DNA of 64,000 bases from an uncultured Carboxylicivirga sp. (GTDB lineage Bacteria > Bacteroidota > Bacteroidia > Bacteroidales > Marinilabiliaceae), in NCBI RefSeq assembly GCF_963668385.1, contig NZ_OY764327.1, positions 62,001 through 126,000 of the forward strand. Direction: 5' to 3'. Of the stretch, positions 19,856-27,798 are shown piece by piece. The position numbers were made by a program, and so were the translations under genes. The first letter of the stretch is position 1, and every line of letters begins with the position of its first letter. The notes under the pieces are model-generated. The model ran no database searches. It worked only from the letters and a program-made list of their open reading frames with translations, and had not been told where the DNA came from.

Positions 19856-20367
19856 CGGCTAACCAATTCGCCATTTTTATTAATATACATCCAATTATCA
19901 GAAATCCATAGGGTATGTTCGCCATCAGATTGTGAACTACCTTCAATAGCTACTTTAGCTATTCCGTTTTTGTAAGGATAAGCGCATTTGTATTGGGGTT
20001 TAACAACAATCTCGCCCTTTTTATTAGCATACCCTATCAGCCCCTCTTTTACAATTCTAAACAAACCGTCTTGTACAATATCCGGTCCATTATCGAACCA
20101 AAATACTTCAAACAATTGATTTTCATGGCTATCTATGGCAATACACTTACCATTATTACATAAAACAACAGCAAAATACCTAAGTGTATCGGTATAACAG
20201 TAGTAATATTTACCGGGCTTAATAATAGTATCACCCAGGTTATTAATATATCCGCAAGCAGATCCAAGCTCATCAAAGGGGTCTGTGCTAAATTTCAACA
20301 AATATTTAGGATGCCTTGTTACCTGACAAGCCATTACAACAAACAACAATGGCCAAACTATTTTCAT
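19852..20367 (-). CDS. WG-repeat lipoprotein
   Basis: A 171-residue envelope protein. The ATG at 20367 gives MKIVWPLLFVVMAC, a short lipoprotein signal with Cys14; a TTG start 27 bases upstream would spoil it. The sequence carries WG-type beta repeats, best seen in GLIGYANKKGEIVVKPQYKC and less clearly in GSACGYINNLGDTIIKPGKY. WG repeats are common surface or periplasmic repeats without a defined activity. It is a single gene after the HU-like gene. Function not known. Confidence 0.75.
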   Translation of the reverse strand: MKIVWPLLFVVMACQVTRHPKYLLKFSTDPFDELGSACGYINNLGDTIIKPGKYYYCYTDTLRYFAVVLCNNGKCIAIDSHENQLFEVFWFDNGPDIVQDGLFRIVKEGLIGYANKKGEIVVKPQYKCAYPYKNGIAKVAIEGSSQSDGEHTLWISDNWMYINKNGELVSR

Positions 20368-20401
20368 TTTAATTTTATTAATTAAACTAACCAATATTAA
20401 T

Positions 20402-20428
20402 AAAAAAGCGCCGACATTTGCCGGCGCC
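20402..20428 (-). terminator. Terminator of the HU-like gene
   Basis: On the minus strand GGCGCCG and CGGCGC form a GC-rich stem closed by a short loop and followed by six T. It lies 23 bases past the HU-like stop. Confidence 0.85.
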
Positions 20429-20450
20429 TTACATCAAAAAATCAAAAACC

Positions 20451-20825
20451 CTAAACTTTGCTATACTCAGCAGATTTCATTACTTTTTTAACTTCGGTAC
20501 TCATTTGGTAACGTACGTTGTTTCCTTTAACTAAATCCGATTTAAAATCTTCAGGAGTATCAGCACCATTACTATTGAGCGTTACCATAAACCTACCTAA
20601 ATCGCCCAACTCAACTGTTGCACCTTCGACCCAATACTCGGGTATTACTTTGGTAAAAGCAATTAAAACGGCTTTAGTATCCAGTTCGTTAACAGGCGAT
20701 ATTTCGGCAATGCGCTTAGCCAAAGTGGCCAGCGTAACATTTTTGGGCCGAACAATGGTAGCATAATACTTCTCGGGTTCGGTTGGTTTTCCCGGAATTT
20801 TCTTACTAATTACTTTATAATCCAT
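20451..20825 (-). CDS. HU/IHF-like DNA-binding protein, Bacteroidota variant
   Basis: A 124-residue protein of the divergent HU-like group found in Bacteroidota. The ATG at 20825 gives MDYKVISKKIPGKPTEPEKY; the ten extra residues of the longer frame need a TTG. An N-terminal extension that varies in this group precedes the HU core, with AKRIAEISPVNELDTKAVLIAF as the dimerising helices and GATVELGDLGRFMVTLNS as the strand that leads to the DNA-binding arm. It is expected to bend DNA without sequence preference as part of the nucleoid. It has its own terminator. Confidence 0.85.
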   Translation of the reverse strand: MDYKVISKKIPGKPTEPEKYYATIVRPKNVTLATLAKRIAEISPVNELDTKAVLIAFTKVIPEYWVEGATVELGDLGRFMVTLNSNGADTPEDFKSDLVKGNNVRYQMSTEVKKVMKSAEYSKV

Positions 20826-21669
20826 AGGTTTTAGATTTAATATTATTGAATACAAGGGATATTGTTCTTTGCTTATAAAGATAGCAATGTTTTTATTTTA
20901 TTAACCATAATTAACTGTTTTATTTTATATTTTTTCGATTTTTTATTATCATTATATTTCTACTTTACGCACTATACGTTAGTTTTTATAATTCATCATC
21001 TACTTTTTACAAAAGCCTTATATGTGTTTTGCAAAATGCACATGTGAGTTTTCAAAAAGTCTCGTGAGGAAAATAAAAAAGTCTCCTGTGCAAAATCGAA
21101 AATACACAGGAGACTTTTTTATGCGTGTTGCACACTTCTTATAAAATACATGCATTTACCTATCTATTTGGTAGTTACATATTTTAAATACATCTTATAA
21201 AAACGAAAATACTAACTTGAAATAAACCAGTATAGGCAATGTTATCAATACTAAATATCAGCTTAACTTACCCAAAAGGTAGTATACAATAATTGATACA
21301 TGCATTAAGCAAACCTATTTATTTACTGATAAGTAGAATATAAGAAAGAATAGTTGAATTATTTACCCGAATGTGTTTCTTGCAATTGTATATGCACTTT
21401 TTTTAGCTTATCCATTCAATTATACAAAAAGGTAAAGCAATGCCTACCAAACTACCCATACAATGAACTGTTATTTAAGGCGAGGGTGATATTACAACTA
21501 CAAACAAGTTGCCTATTTATTAAATAGATATAACAAAACAAATGGGTTTAACTGTAACCTGGTTGTAAAGTATTATTTAAACAACACATTACTTTGATGT
21601 TAGCAAATTACATTTTGTATTACTAAAGAATTTGTGCCAATTGAATGGATGTTATATATGAGCAAAAAT
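20826..21669. other. Long intergenic region, no gene seen
   Basis: 844 AT-rich bases between the HU-like gene and the end of the GIDE-like gene, with no frame that looks coding; a 61-codon frame at 20862-21047 is low complexity and Phe/Leu-rich. The only clear structure is the symmetrical terminator hairpin at 21075-21120. Bases 21121-21669 show nothing I can name. Confidence 0.5.
21075..21120. terminator. Orphan bidirectional terminator
   Basis: Six A, then GTCTCCTGTG (21081-21090), a 14-base loop, CACAGGAGAC (21105-21114) and six T. The ten-pair stem is perfect and both strands get a T-run. No gene ends nearby: the HU-like gene starts 250 bases to the left and points left, and the next gene on the right ends 550 bases away. 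It may close an unseen small RNA or stop leftward read-through. Confidence 0.8.
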
Positions 21670-22344
21670 TTACAACCGATCATCTTGCACCGCCTCCGGG
21701 TCGTCGCTTAAGTATAATGCTTCATTATCGGGAGCCGATAACTCCAGTATTCGCCCATACGAAGCCGGAAAGCCCAAATCTACAGCTTCTTTCCACTCGC
21801 CTTTGCCATACACGGCTATTGTTTCGTGGGGTTCCAAAACACCTTCATTGTATCGAATGGTTTTATTCATCCCTACCCAATTCTCGCTTTTATGGCCATG
21901 CCTAACCAAATAATGCTCCAACACATCGCTAGCTTCATTAAGAAACCCCGAGCGAAAGCTCTTGTCTTTTACAATATAGCTTTTGATATTATTGCTATTA
22001 ACAACCGCAAAACTGCTACCATCTTTAATAAGATATTTACATTGTTGGGTTTCTTCAATAAGCTTATCCCAGTACGAATTTTTACCCGACGATTTCTGCT
22101 GTTCAACCACCACATGATAAAGGGCACACTCACGGTTGGATAAAGGAGCAAGCAAAGGTGTATCAACCATCTCAATAGTACCAACTACCCGTGCAACATC
22201 GCCCCTGTAAAAAGACGAAACCCGTTTGATGGGTGCTTTCTTAAGCTTGCGTTTTATAATGGCTTCCTTTTTTAAATAATTAGCCAAAACAATAATAACT
22301 ATAAATGAAGCAACTACCAGGATGATAATATGAGATGGTTCCAT
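21670..22344 (-). CDS. GIDE-like domain membrane protein
   Basis: A 224-residue protein with one N-terminal membrane helix (about 5-25, IIILVVASFIVIIVLANYL) and a soluble domain. The middle region (about 45-180; RGDVARVVGTIEMVDTPLLAPLSNRECALYHVVVEQQ, split here only as motifs VVGTIE and RECALYHVVVE) resembles the GIDE/BAM domain of eukaryotic MUL1-type E3 ligases and their prokaryotic homologues, which lack the RING finger. In bacteria the role is unknown; a part in envelope stress has been guessed. It is the last gene of a leftward row of envelope proteins, six bases after the next. Confidence 0.6.
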   Translation of the reverse strand: MEPSHIIILVVASFIVIIVLANYLKKEAIIKRKLKKAPIKRVSSFYRGDVARVVGTIEMVDTPLLAPLSNRECALYHVVVEQQKSSGKNSYWDKLIEETQQCKYLIKDGSSFAVVNSNNIKSYIVKDKSFRSGFLNEASDVLEHYLVRHGHKSENWVGMNKTIRYNEGVLEPHETIAVYGKGEWKEAVDLGFPASYGRILELSAPDNEALYLSDDPEAVQDDRL

Positions 22345-22349
22345 AATAC

Positions 22350-22958
22350 TTATCTATTAAAATGATAAACTACACCAATGCGGGTACCCGAGTCTTCGGT
22401 ATGTTGTTGGTTACTATCGGTACCTACCACAGCCCGTAACTTGTAATATGGATTTACAAATAACGTAGCCCCGCATTTAAACGGATACTGAGCTCCCAAA
22501 CCCACTACAAAACCTAAACCGGTTTGACTGCTAACCGAGTTAGACGTACTGGTATCTAAACTAACCAGCGCACCGCCATTAACAAATAAATACTTCATAA
22601 AATCGGCTTTCAGTGTAAGCGGTATGTCAATTAATCCGAAGCTTTCACTACGCTGCGTATGGTCAATTTCGGGCATGGGTGCCGGGTATATAAAAACACT
22701 TTGCCGGGTGTATTCCAATCCCCCTTCGAAATTCAACCAATAGCTGAGCGGTTGTATAAAAGTAAGACCAATAGAATAAAAAGAATCGCCATCGATGGCT
22801 GCAGCACCATCCAGCTCATTAAACCGATATACATCGTTGGTTCCAAAACCAGAATAGGTAAGTCCGGCTTTAAAACCATTTTGCTTGTGCGGTTTATCTT
22901 GCGCTCGCAAAGCACTAATAGCGGTGAGTATTACCACTAACATTGCCATTTTTCTCAT
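22350..22958 (-). CDS. Outer-membrane beta-barrel protein, PorT-like
   Basis: A 202-residue protein with a signal peptide (MRKMAMLVVILTAISALRAQ, cut after the AQ) and alternating strands typical of the small outer-membrane beta-barrels (porT/OmpW-like) of Bacteroidota: FKAGLTYSGFG, YWLNFEGGLEYT, KYLFVNGGALVSL, GLGFVVGLGAQYP, ending with strand RIGVVYHFNR and an aromatic next to the C-terminus. It is the gene before the GIDE-like gene (gap 5). Function not known. Confidence 0.75.
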   Translation of the reverse strand: MRKMAMLVVILTAISALRAQDKPHKQNGFKAGLTYSGFGTNDVYRFNELDGAAAIDGDSFYSIGLTFIQPLSYWLNFEGGLEYTRQSVFIYPAPMPEIDHTQRSESFGLIDIPLTLKADFMKYLFVNGGALVSLDTSTSNSVSSQTGLGFVVGLGAQYPFKCGATLFVNPYYKLRAVVGTDSNQQHTEDSGTRIGVVYHFNR

Positions 22959-22985
22959 AAGTTAGGTTTGATTAAGAATTAAATA

Positions 22986-23612
22986 TCACGATCTATTATA
23001 ATATCGATCGAGTTTTATGTTAGTATTATCTTCGAGACTAAGAATAAGAACAGCCGCAAACAATCGATCTTTTACACTTGTGTAATCAAATTGATTATGA
23101 TGAGTAATATAATAAGGTACTAACGAAGCGGACACCCCTCCCATTGCTTTAGTCGATTCAACTAATTCTTTATAAAAAGTATCTGAATTACCCTTATCAG
23201 CCAGGTAATCGAAGTATTTACCATTCGTATTTATGGTCATTTTTTTAATAACAAGCGTTGTATCACGAAATAAAAAGGTTGAATTATCGGCTGTTTCAAA
23301 CATGAATATTGAATTGAATACCTCCGGTTTCATCTTTTCTAAAAAAGTGTATTTCTCATCCTCAGGCACAACAGATGTTAATTGATAACGAGCTAAATCG
23401 AACGAGCTAAAAAATTCATGATAAGCCGAATCGACCAAATTGTTATGGGTTTGTTGCATTACCACACTATCAACATAGCTCAACAAACCAGCCAACTCCA
23501 CTCTTTCGTCAGCACTATAGAACCGGTTTAAAGTTTCATCATTTTCAACTGTTTGTTTTGGATTAGTACAGCCCACTACTAGCATTACTATTAAACCAGG
23601 TAAGATTTTCAT
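22986..23612 (-). CDS. Hypothetical lipoprotein
   Basis: A 208-residue protein with a lipoprotein signal (MKILPGLIVMLVVG, Cys15). I do not recognise a family. The body is mixed alpha/beta without repeats or obvious catalytic motifs. It lies in a leftward row with two other exported proteins (27 bases from each), so it is probably co-transcribed with them. Possibly related to the neighbouring secreted protein in role, not in sequence. Confidence 0.65.
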   Translation of the reverse strand: MKILPGLIVMLVVGCTNPKQTVENDETLNRFYSADERVELAGLLSYVDSVVMQQTHNNLVDSAYHEFFSSFDLARYQLTSVVPEDEKYTFLEKMKPEVFNSIFMFETADNSTFLFRDTTLVIKKMTINTNGKYFDYLADKGNSDTFYKELVESTKAMGGVSASLVPYYITHHNQFDYTSVKDRLFAAVLILSLEDNTNIKLDRYYNRS

Positions 23613-23638
23613 AATTATTAGATTTGGTTAAAAGCGGA

Positions 23639-24307
23639 TTATAATTTACGATTTAAGGGATAATCGTTTTGAAAATGCCTGAAGCTGGCGATGGTTGAAA
23701 TAACCTGATAATTGGTTTTATCAAACAAGGCTAAATACAATTTCCAATGTGCCGGATCTTTTAATATAATTGGGTATGATTTATCAATGCCCGAATGAAC
23801 AGTTTTATCTTCGACCCACACATTGCCTTTATAATGCCCCGGAAAAAAGGCCTGATAGGATAGATTTACAAATTCAAACACTACTTTTTCGTCAATAATG
23901 GTGATGATGCCTGTATAAAAACCGGTGTAATCGGTCATTAATTCAAAGCTATTATCGAAAATAATACGCCCGTCTTCTTTATTCGAATACATAAACGAAG
24001 GATATAAGCCATGCTTAACAGCCAGATATTCCATGGTTTGATTAAATAAATGATCTTTATCCACCCCCGGAAAATCAGTTACATAAGTATAATGCACCAA
24101 ACTATCCTGGTCTAACGGAAGGTCGGGGTAGCCATTTACTTCGGCCAACAGGTTATCCCATCGGGTTAAAAACGAAGAAAACATTTCTTGCGACAACTCT
24201 TTGGATGCAAACTTATTTTGCAAAGCTGCTTTTTCTAAATCAGCGGTTTGAGCAAAGCTTGTTAAAGCAGATATGAGGCTAATTAGTAATAAGGTGTACT
24301 TTATCAT
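23639..24307 (-). CDS. Hypothetical exported protein, DUF4468-like
   Basis: A 222-residue exported protein (signal MIKYTLLLISLISALTSFAQ). The middle part, with LFNQTMEYLAVKHG, YSNKEDGRIIFDNSFEL and TGFYTGIITIIDEKVVFEF, looks like the TBP-like fold called DUF4468, common in secreted Bacteroidota proteins. The assignment is by eye and tentative. It is the first gene of the leftward row that ends with the GIDE-like gene. No enzymatic residues are apparent. Confidence 0.65.
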   Translation of the reverse strand: MIKYTLLLISLISALTSFAQTADLEKAALQNKFASKELSQEMFSSFLTRWDNLLAEVNGYPDLPLDQDSLVHYTYVTDFPGVDKDHLFNQTMEYLAVKHGLYPSFMYSNKEDGRIIFDNSFELMTDYTGFYTGIITIIDEKVVFEFVNLSYQAFFPGHYKGNVWVEDKTVHSGIDKSYPIILKDPAHWKLYLALFDKTNYQVISTIASFRHFQNDYPLNRKL

Positions 24308-24401
24308 GATAATACTATGTCAGGTTGAATTTTAATTATTTAGCGTTTTAAATATAATTAATTATTTAGCTAATATATGCTACCGTTATTATCTTTTCAT
24401 T

Positions 24402-24434
24402 AAAAACCCGGAATTTAGAACTAATCCCGGGTTT
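24402..24434 (-). terminator. Terminator after the HAD-like phosphatase gene
   Basis: On the minus strand AAACCCGGGATTAG and CTAAATTCCGGGTTT form a stem with a small bulge, followed by T-rich sequence. It lies 33 bases past the stop codon at 24468. Confidence 0.7.
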
Positions 24435-24467
24435 ACTAAATACACAAAAAAACTCAACGCTTATTCT

Positions 24468-25469
24468 TTAATCAGGATAAATAATCCTCCAGTCTTCTTT
24501 CATATCAACAATGGTCCAACCTTTTTGAGTTGCCTCATCCAAGGCCTTGTCAAAGGTGCCAATGTGCGAAGCTCTATCGTATGCCCACTCTCTTACTTCG
24601 TCGGTATGATGTACATAAAGCATCATGTTTTTACCATTACCCGTAGCTGTATATTGCATCATTGCCAAATCGCCATCGGAATTACCTGCGCAAAAAATAG
24701 GTTTACGCCCTATATGACGGTAAATACCAACAGGTTTTCCTTCCTTATCATCAATAAACTCTATCTCCGGTAAGCGCATCAATACAGGTTGATCGTTATG
24801 CATTTCAAAACTTGCCTTGATACTGCTGCCCACCACCTGATTGCGCGGTATACCATAAACTTCTTCGGTCCAGGGACGCATAAAGTCAATGCCACCACCC
24901 GAAACAATAAATACTTTAAAATCGTTGGCTCGCAAATAATCCAGTAATTCAAGCATGGGTTGAAAAACCAACTTTGTAAATGGTTTATGTAAGGTTGGAT
25001 GCTCATCATTCTTCAACCAATTCATAACTGCTTCTTCGTATACTCCGGCAGTAGTACCTGCATGACTTGTCATTACCAACTCAAACAGTTCATTTTTACC
25101 AAAAGTCATCAGAGTATCCATATCGTTATCTAAAATAGCTTTATATGGTTGTTGCTCTGCCCACTCAGGATGGTCAGGTGCCATTTTCCTGATTTGATAG
25201 ATAGCAAAAAACAGTTGAAAATACATGGGCTGCTCCGACCATAAGGTTCCATCGTTGTCAAATACAGCAATTCGGTCGGGTATTTCCACAAATGTTGGGC
25301 TTTCGGGATCGGTTACAGCATCGACAAAATCAAAGATTTCCTTTTTAACCTTTCCGTCATTCCATGAGAGTAGTTGATCTGCAAGTGGAGTACTGTTATC
25401 TGCAACAGGACTTGAGCATGCAAAGCCAATGAATATGAGGCTTATTAAAATCCATAATTTATTTCTCAT
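24468..25469 (-). CDS. HAD-superfamily phosphatase, lipoprotein
   Basis: A 333-residue envelope phosphatase-like protein. The ATG at 25469 gives MRNKLWILISLIFIGFAC with lipobox Cys18; the longer frame to 25493 needs a TTG. HAD motif I is FDNDGT (nucleophile Asp71, acid/base Asp73), motif II is FIVSGGG, and motif IV is FCAGNSDGDLAMM. The set resembles phosphoserine-phosphatase-type HAD enzymes, with a helical cap between motifs I and II. It follows a sulfatase gene with 73 bases and a terminator between them, so co-regulation is uncertain. Substrate unknown. Confidence 0.85.
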   Translation of the reverse strand: MRNKLWILISLIFIGFACSSPVADNSTPLADQLLSWNDGKVKKEIFDFVDAVTDPESPTFVEIPDRIAVFDNDGTLWSEQPMYFQLFFAIYQIRKMAPDHPEWAEQQPYKAILDNDMDTLMTFGKNELFELVMTSHAGTTAGVYEEAVMNWLKNDEHPTLHKPFTKLVFQPMLELLDYLRANDFKVFIVSGGGIDFMRPWTEEVYGIPRNQVVGSSIKASFEMHNDQPVLMRLPEIEFIDDKEGKPVGIYRHIGRKPIFCAGNSDGDLAMMQYTATGNGKNMMLYVHHTDEVREWAYDRASHIGTFDKALDEATQKGWTIVDMKEDWRIIYPD

Positions 25470-25493
25470 ATCTGTTCTATTACAATTAAACAA

Positions 25494-25532
25494 AAGGGCT
25501 GAAACACTTTTTATTAAAACATTTCAACCCTT
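25494..25532 (-). terminator. Terminator after the first sulfatase gene
   Basis: On the minus strand AAGGGTTGAAA pairs with TTTCAGCCCTT (one G-U pair) across a 17-base loop, followed by TTTTGTTT. It begins 11 bases past the sulfatase stop. Confidence 0.65.
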
Positions 25533-25542
25533 GAAAAATAAA

Positions 25543-27096
25543 TTAATTAGAACCAATAGAGTTGATCTTTTCTTCAATGGCACTAAGGTTAAAGGCACCC
25601 GGAGTTTGACTAGGTGGATATTCCTTCATTGTCATTAAAAACTTAGCCGCCATTTGCTGAATAGGAACCAGAATAAAAGCTCTATCAAGCAACCAGTCGT
25701 AATAAGTATTGGAGTTGTGCTGAGCTTTTTCAAAAGGATCGCGACGAAGATTAAACACCTGAGGTACTCTTAGCTCCACAAACGGTTCTACCCACACGCC
25801 AAATTTCTCACCTCTGTTTTCATAAAAAACCACTTTCCAATCGTCGTAACGAGCCGCTACTATCTGTCCATCATCATTTACATACCAAAATTCGCTTCTT
25901 GGACAATCGTTGGTTTTACCGCTTAAATAATCATTTAAATCGTAACCATCAATGTAATTTTTGTAGCTACGGCCATTAATGGTGGTTCCTTTTGCAAGCT
26001 TTTCTTTAATATCTTTAGCTCCTGCAATAGCAGCAAAGGTAGGCAACCAATCTTCATGAGCTACAATTCCGTTAAGGGTTACATCTTTTTGCCAATGCCC
26101 TGGCCAGCGAACAAAGGTAGGAACACGGTAAGCTCCTTCCCAGTTAGAGTTTTTCTCACCTCGAAACGGAGTTGTTCCTGCATCAGGCCATGTATTGTAA
26201 TGCGGTCCGTTATCTGTTGAATACATTACAACGGTATTATCAGCAATACCTAACTCATCCAATACAGCTAACAGCTCGCCAACATGCATATCATGCTCAA
26301 CCATACCGTCGGAATATTCATCCTGCCCGCTTATTCCGCGATGTTCCTCTTTTACATGGGTACGAAAATGCATACGAGTACCATTCCACCACACAAAAAA
26401 TGGTTTTCCGGCTTTATTTTGTTTTTTGATAAAAGCAACAGCTGCAGCCACTGTTTCATCATCAATGGTTTCCATTCGTTTTTTTGTCAATGCTCCGGTA
26501 TCTTCAATTTTCTGTCCGCCTTTACCGTCGGCCCAGCAATGTAAAACACCCCTTGGGCCATATGTTTCTTTAAATGTTTTACCATTCTTCAACATCATAT
26601 CACCGGGATAATCTTCATTTTCGGGCTCTTCCTCGGCATTTAAATGATAAAGATTCCCTAAAAACTCATCAAAACCATGCATCGTTGGCAAGTGTTCATC
26701 CAAATCGCCTTGATGGTTTTTACCAAATTGCCCGGTGGCATAACCCTGACTCTTCAATATAGAAGCCATGGTAATATCAGTTTTCTGCCATCCTTGCTCG
26801 GCGCCGGGTAATCCTACTTTGGTCATTCCGGTACGAACAGGCACATTACCACCGATAAAAGCAGCACGCCCGGCAGTACAACTTTGCTGTGCATAATAAT
26901 CGGTAAAAGCGATTCCTTCGTCCGCTATACGATCGATATTAGGGGTTTTGTAGCCCATCATTCCTTTATTGTTGTGGCTAATATTCCATGTTCCGATATC
27001 GTCACCCCAAATAACCAGGATATTAGGTTTTTCCTGAGAATAAATGCTACTAATAAAGTAAACACTAAAAATAAAAAATACTCCAAGTTTTTTCAT
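25543..27096 (-). CDS. Formylglycine-dependent sulfatase (S1), exported
   Basis: A 517-residue exported sulfatase (signal MKKLGVFFIFSVYFISSIYS, then QEKPN). The active-site signature is Cys73-Thr-Ala-Gly-Arg77, the C-x-(P/A)-x-R type with Ala in place of the commoner Pro; Cys73 should be converted to formylglycine by an anaerobic or aerobic maturase encoded elsewhere. Metal ligands are Asp32 and Asp33 (IWGDDIG) and a later YSTDNGPHYNTW. It would desulfate a sulfated sugar or a small sulfate ester; the CTAGR subset includes small-molecule arylsulfatases. Not linked to the xylan genes. Confidence 0.92.
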   Translation of the reverse strand: MKKLGVFFIFSVYFISSIYSQEKPNILVIWGDDIGTWNISHNNKGMMGYKTPNIDRIADEGIAFTDYYAQQSCTAGRAAFIGGNVPVRTGMTKVGLPGAEQGWQKTDITMASILKSQGYATGQFGKNHQGDLDEHLPTMHGFDEFLGNLYHLNAEEEPENEDYPGDMMLKNGKTFKETYGPRGVLHCWADGKGGQKIEDTGALTKKRMETIDDETVAAAVAFIKKQNKAGKPFFVWWNGTRMHFRTHVKEEHRGISGQDEYSDGMVEHDMHVGELLAVLDELGIADNTVVMYSTDNGPHYNTWPDAGTTPFRGEKNSNWEGAYRVPTFVRWPGHWQKDVTLNGIVAHEDWLPTFAAIAGAKDIKEKLAKGTTINGRSYKNYIDGYDLNDYLSGKTNDCPRSEFWYVNDDGQIVAARYDDWKVVFYENRGEKFGVWVEPFVELRVPQVFNLRRDPFEKAQHNSNTYYDWLLDRAFILVPIQQMAAKFLMTMKEYPPSQTPGAFNLSAIEEKINSIGSN

Positions 27097-27466
27097 AGTG
27101 GTAAGTTTTGGTGTTGTGTTTTAATAAAAAGATTAAGAAATAATGATCAATGAAGTTAAATAAACCACCTGTTTATTATTAAAAAATAGAAAATCATAAA
27201 AACCATAACAAACTACTATATTGACATATAGTTATTTTACAAACTAATTTAGAGTGGATAATTATCAATGTCAACTTTTAAACAAAAAATAAAACTAAGG
27301 TAGATAAGCCCCACCCATAAGGGCACAACGAAGCAAAACAACATCTGTACAAAAAATAATTAATTAACGAAGAATGTGCATTACCTAAAAAAAATAGCAT
27401 CACTCTTATAATCAACATTCCCAAAAGAAAGATTTAATATTTAATACTTAAAGGTCTCATTTTCTC

Positions 27467-27496
27467 ATTGCCGCTTAAAAATCTTTTTTACCTTTG
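27467..27496 (+). promoter_or_regulatory. Bacteroidota promoter of the btu operon
   Basis: ATTG at 27467-27470 and TACCTTTG at 27489-27496, separated by 18 bases, match the -33 TTTG / -7 TAnnTTTG promoter of this phylum. Transcription would begin just ahead of the cobalamin riboswitch. Confidence 0.65.
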
Positions 27497-27504
27497 CGGC
27501 CGAT

Positions 27505-27680
27505 TACGGTAAATGCATCAAACAAATGCATTGAAAGGGAATCAGGTGAAAGTCCTGAACAGTACCCGCTGCTGTAAGCTCCATATAAATTGAAAAACAC
27601 TACAGGCCACTGACTGCCACAAGCGGTTGGGAAGGCGTTTTTCAGGAGTAAGTCAGAAGACCTGCCATAGTCAAGCAATC
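27505..27680 (+). ncRNA. Cobalamin riboswitch
   Basis: The leader of the btu operon has the conserved blocks of the cobalamin aptamer in order: GGGAATCAGGTGAAAGTCC at about 27537-27555, then ACAGTACCCGCTGCTGTAAG, and finally AAGTCAGAAGACCTGCC at about 27650-27664. Adenosyl- or other cobalamin binding should reduce expression of the uptake genes. The first gene starts 120 bases further on. No clear T-run terminator lies between, so control by occlusion of the translation start is likelier. A reading frame on the opposite strand here is an artefact. Confidence 0.93.
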
Positions 27681-27798
27681 GTAGCTTTCGGGAGTAAAAG
27701 CGAAGAGCAAGACAGGTAATTCTAGATAAATCTATCTATCTTCTCAATTTTCCTTACTGCTACAAATAGTTTAAAAATTGAAGTAAATTATTTGTAAG

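Noticed and set aside
20862-21047. 61-codon plus-strand frame after the HU-like gene
   Set aside because: Extreme Phe/Leu/Tyr/Ile composition from AT-rich DNA, with no start signal.
27475-27678. 67-codon minus-strand frame
   Set aside because: It lies exactly antisense to the cobalamin riboswitch, and its protein has no recognisable pattern.
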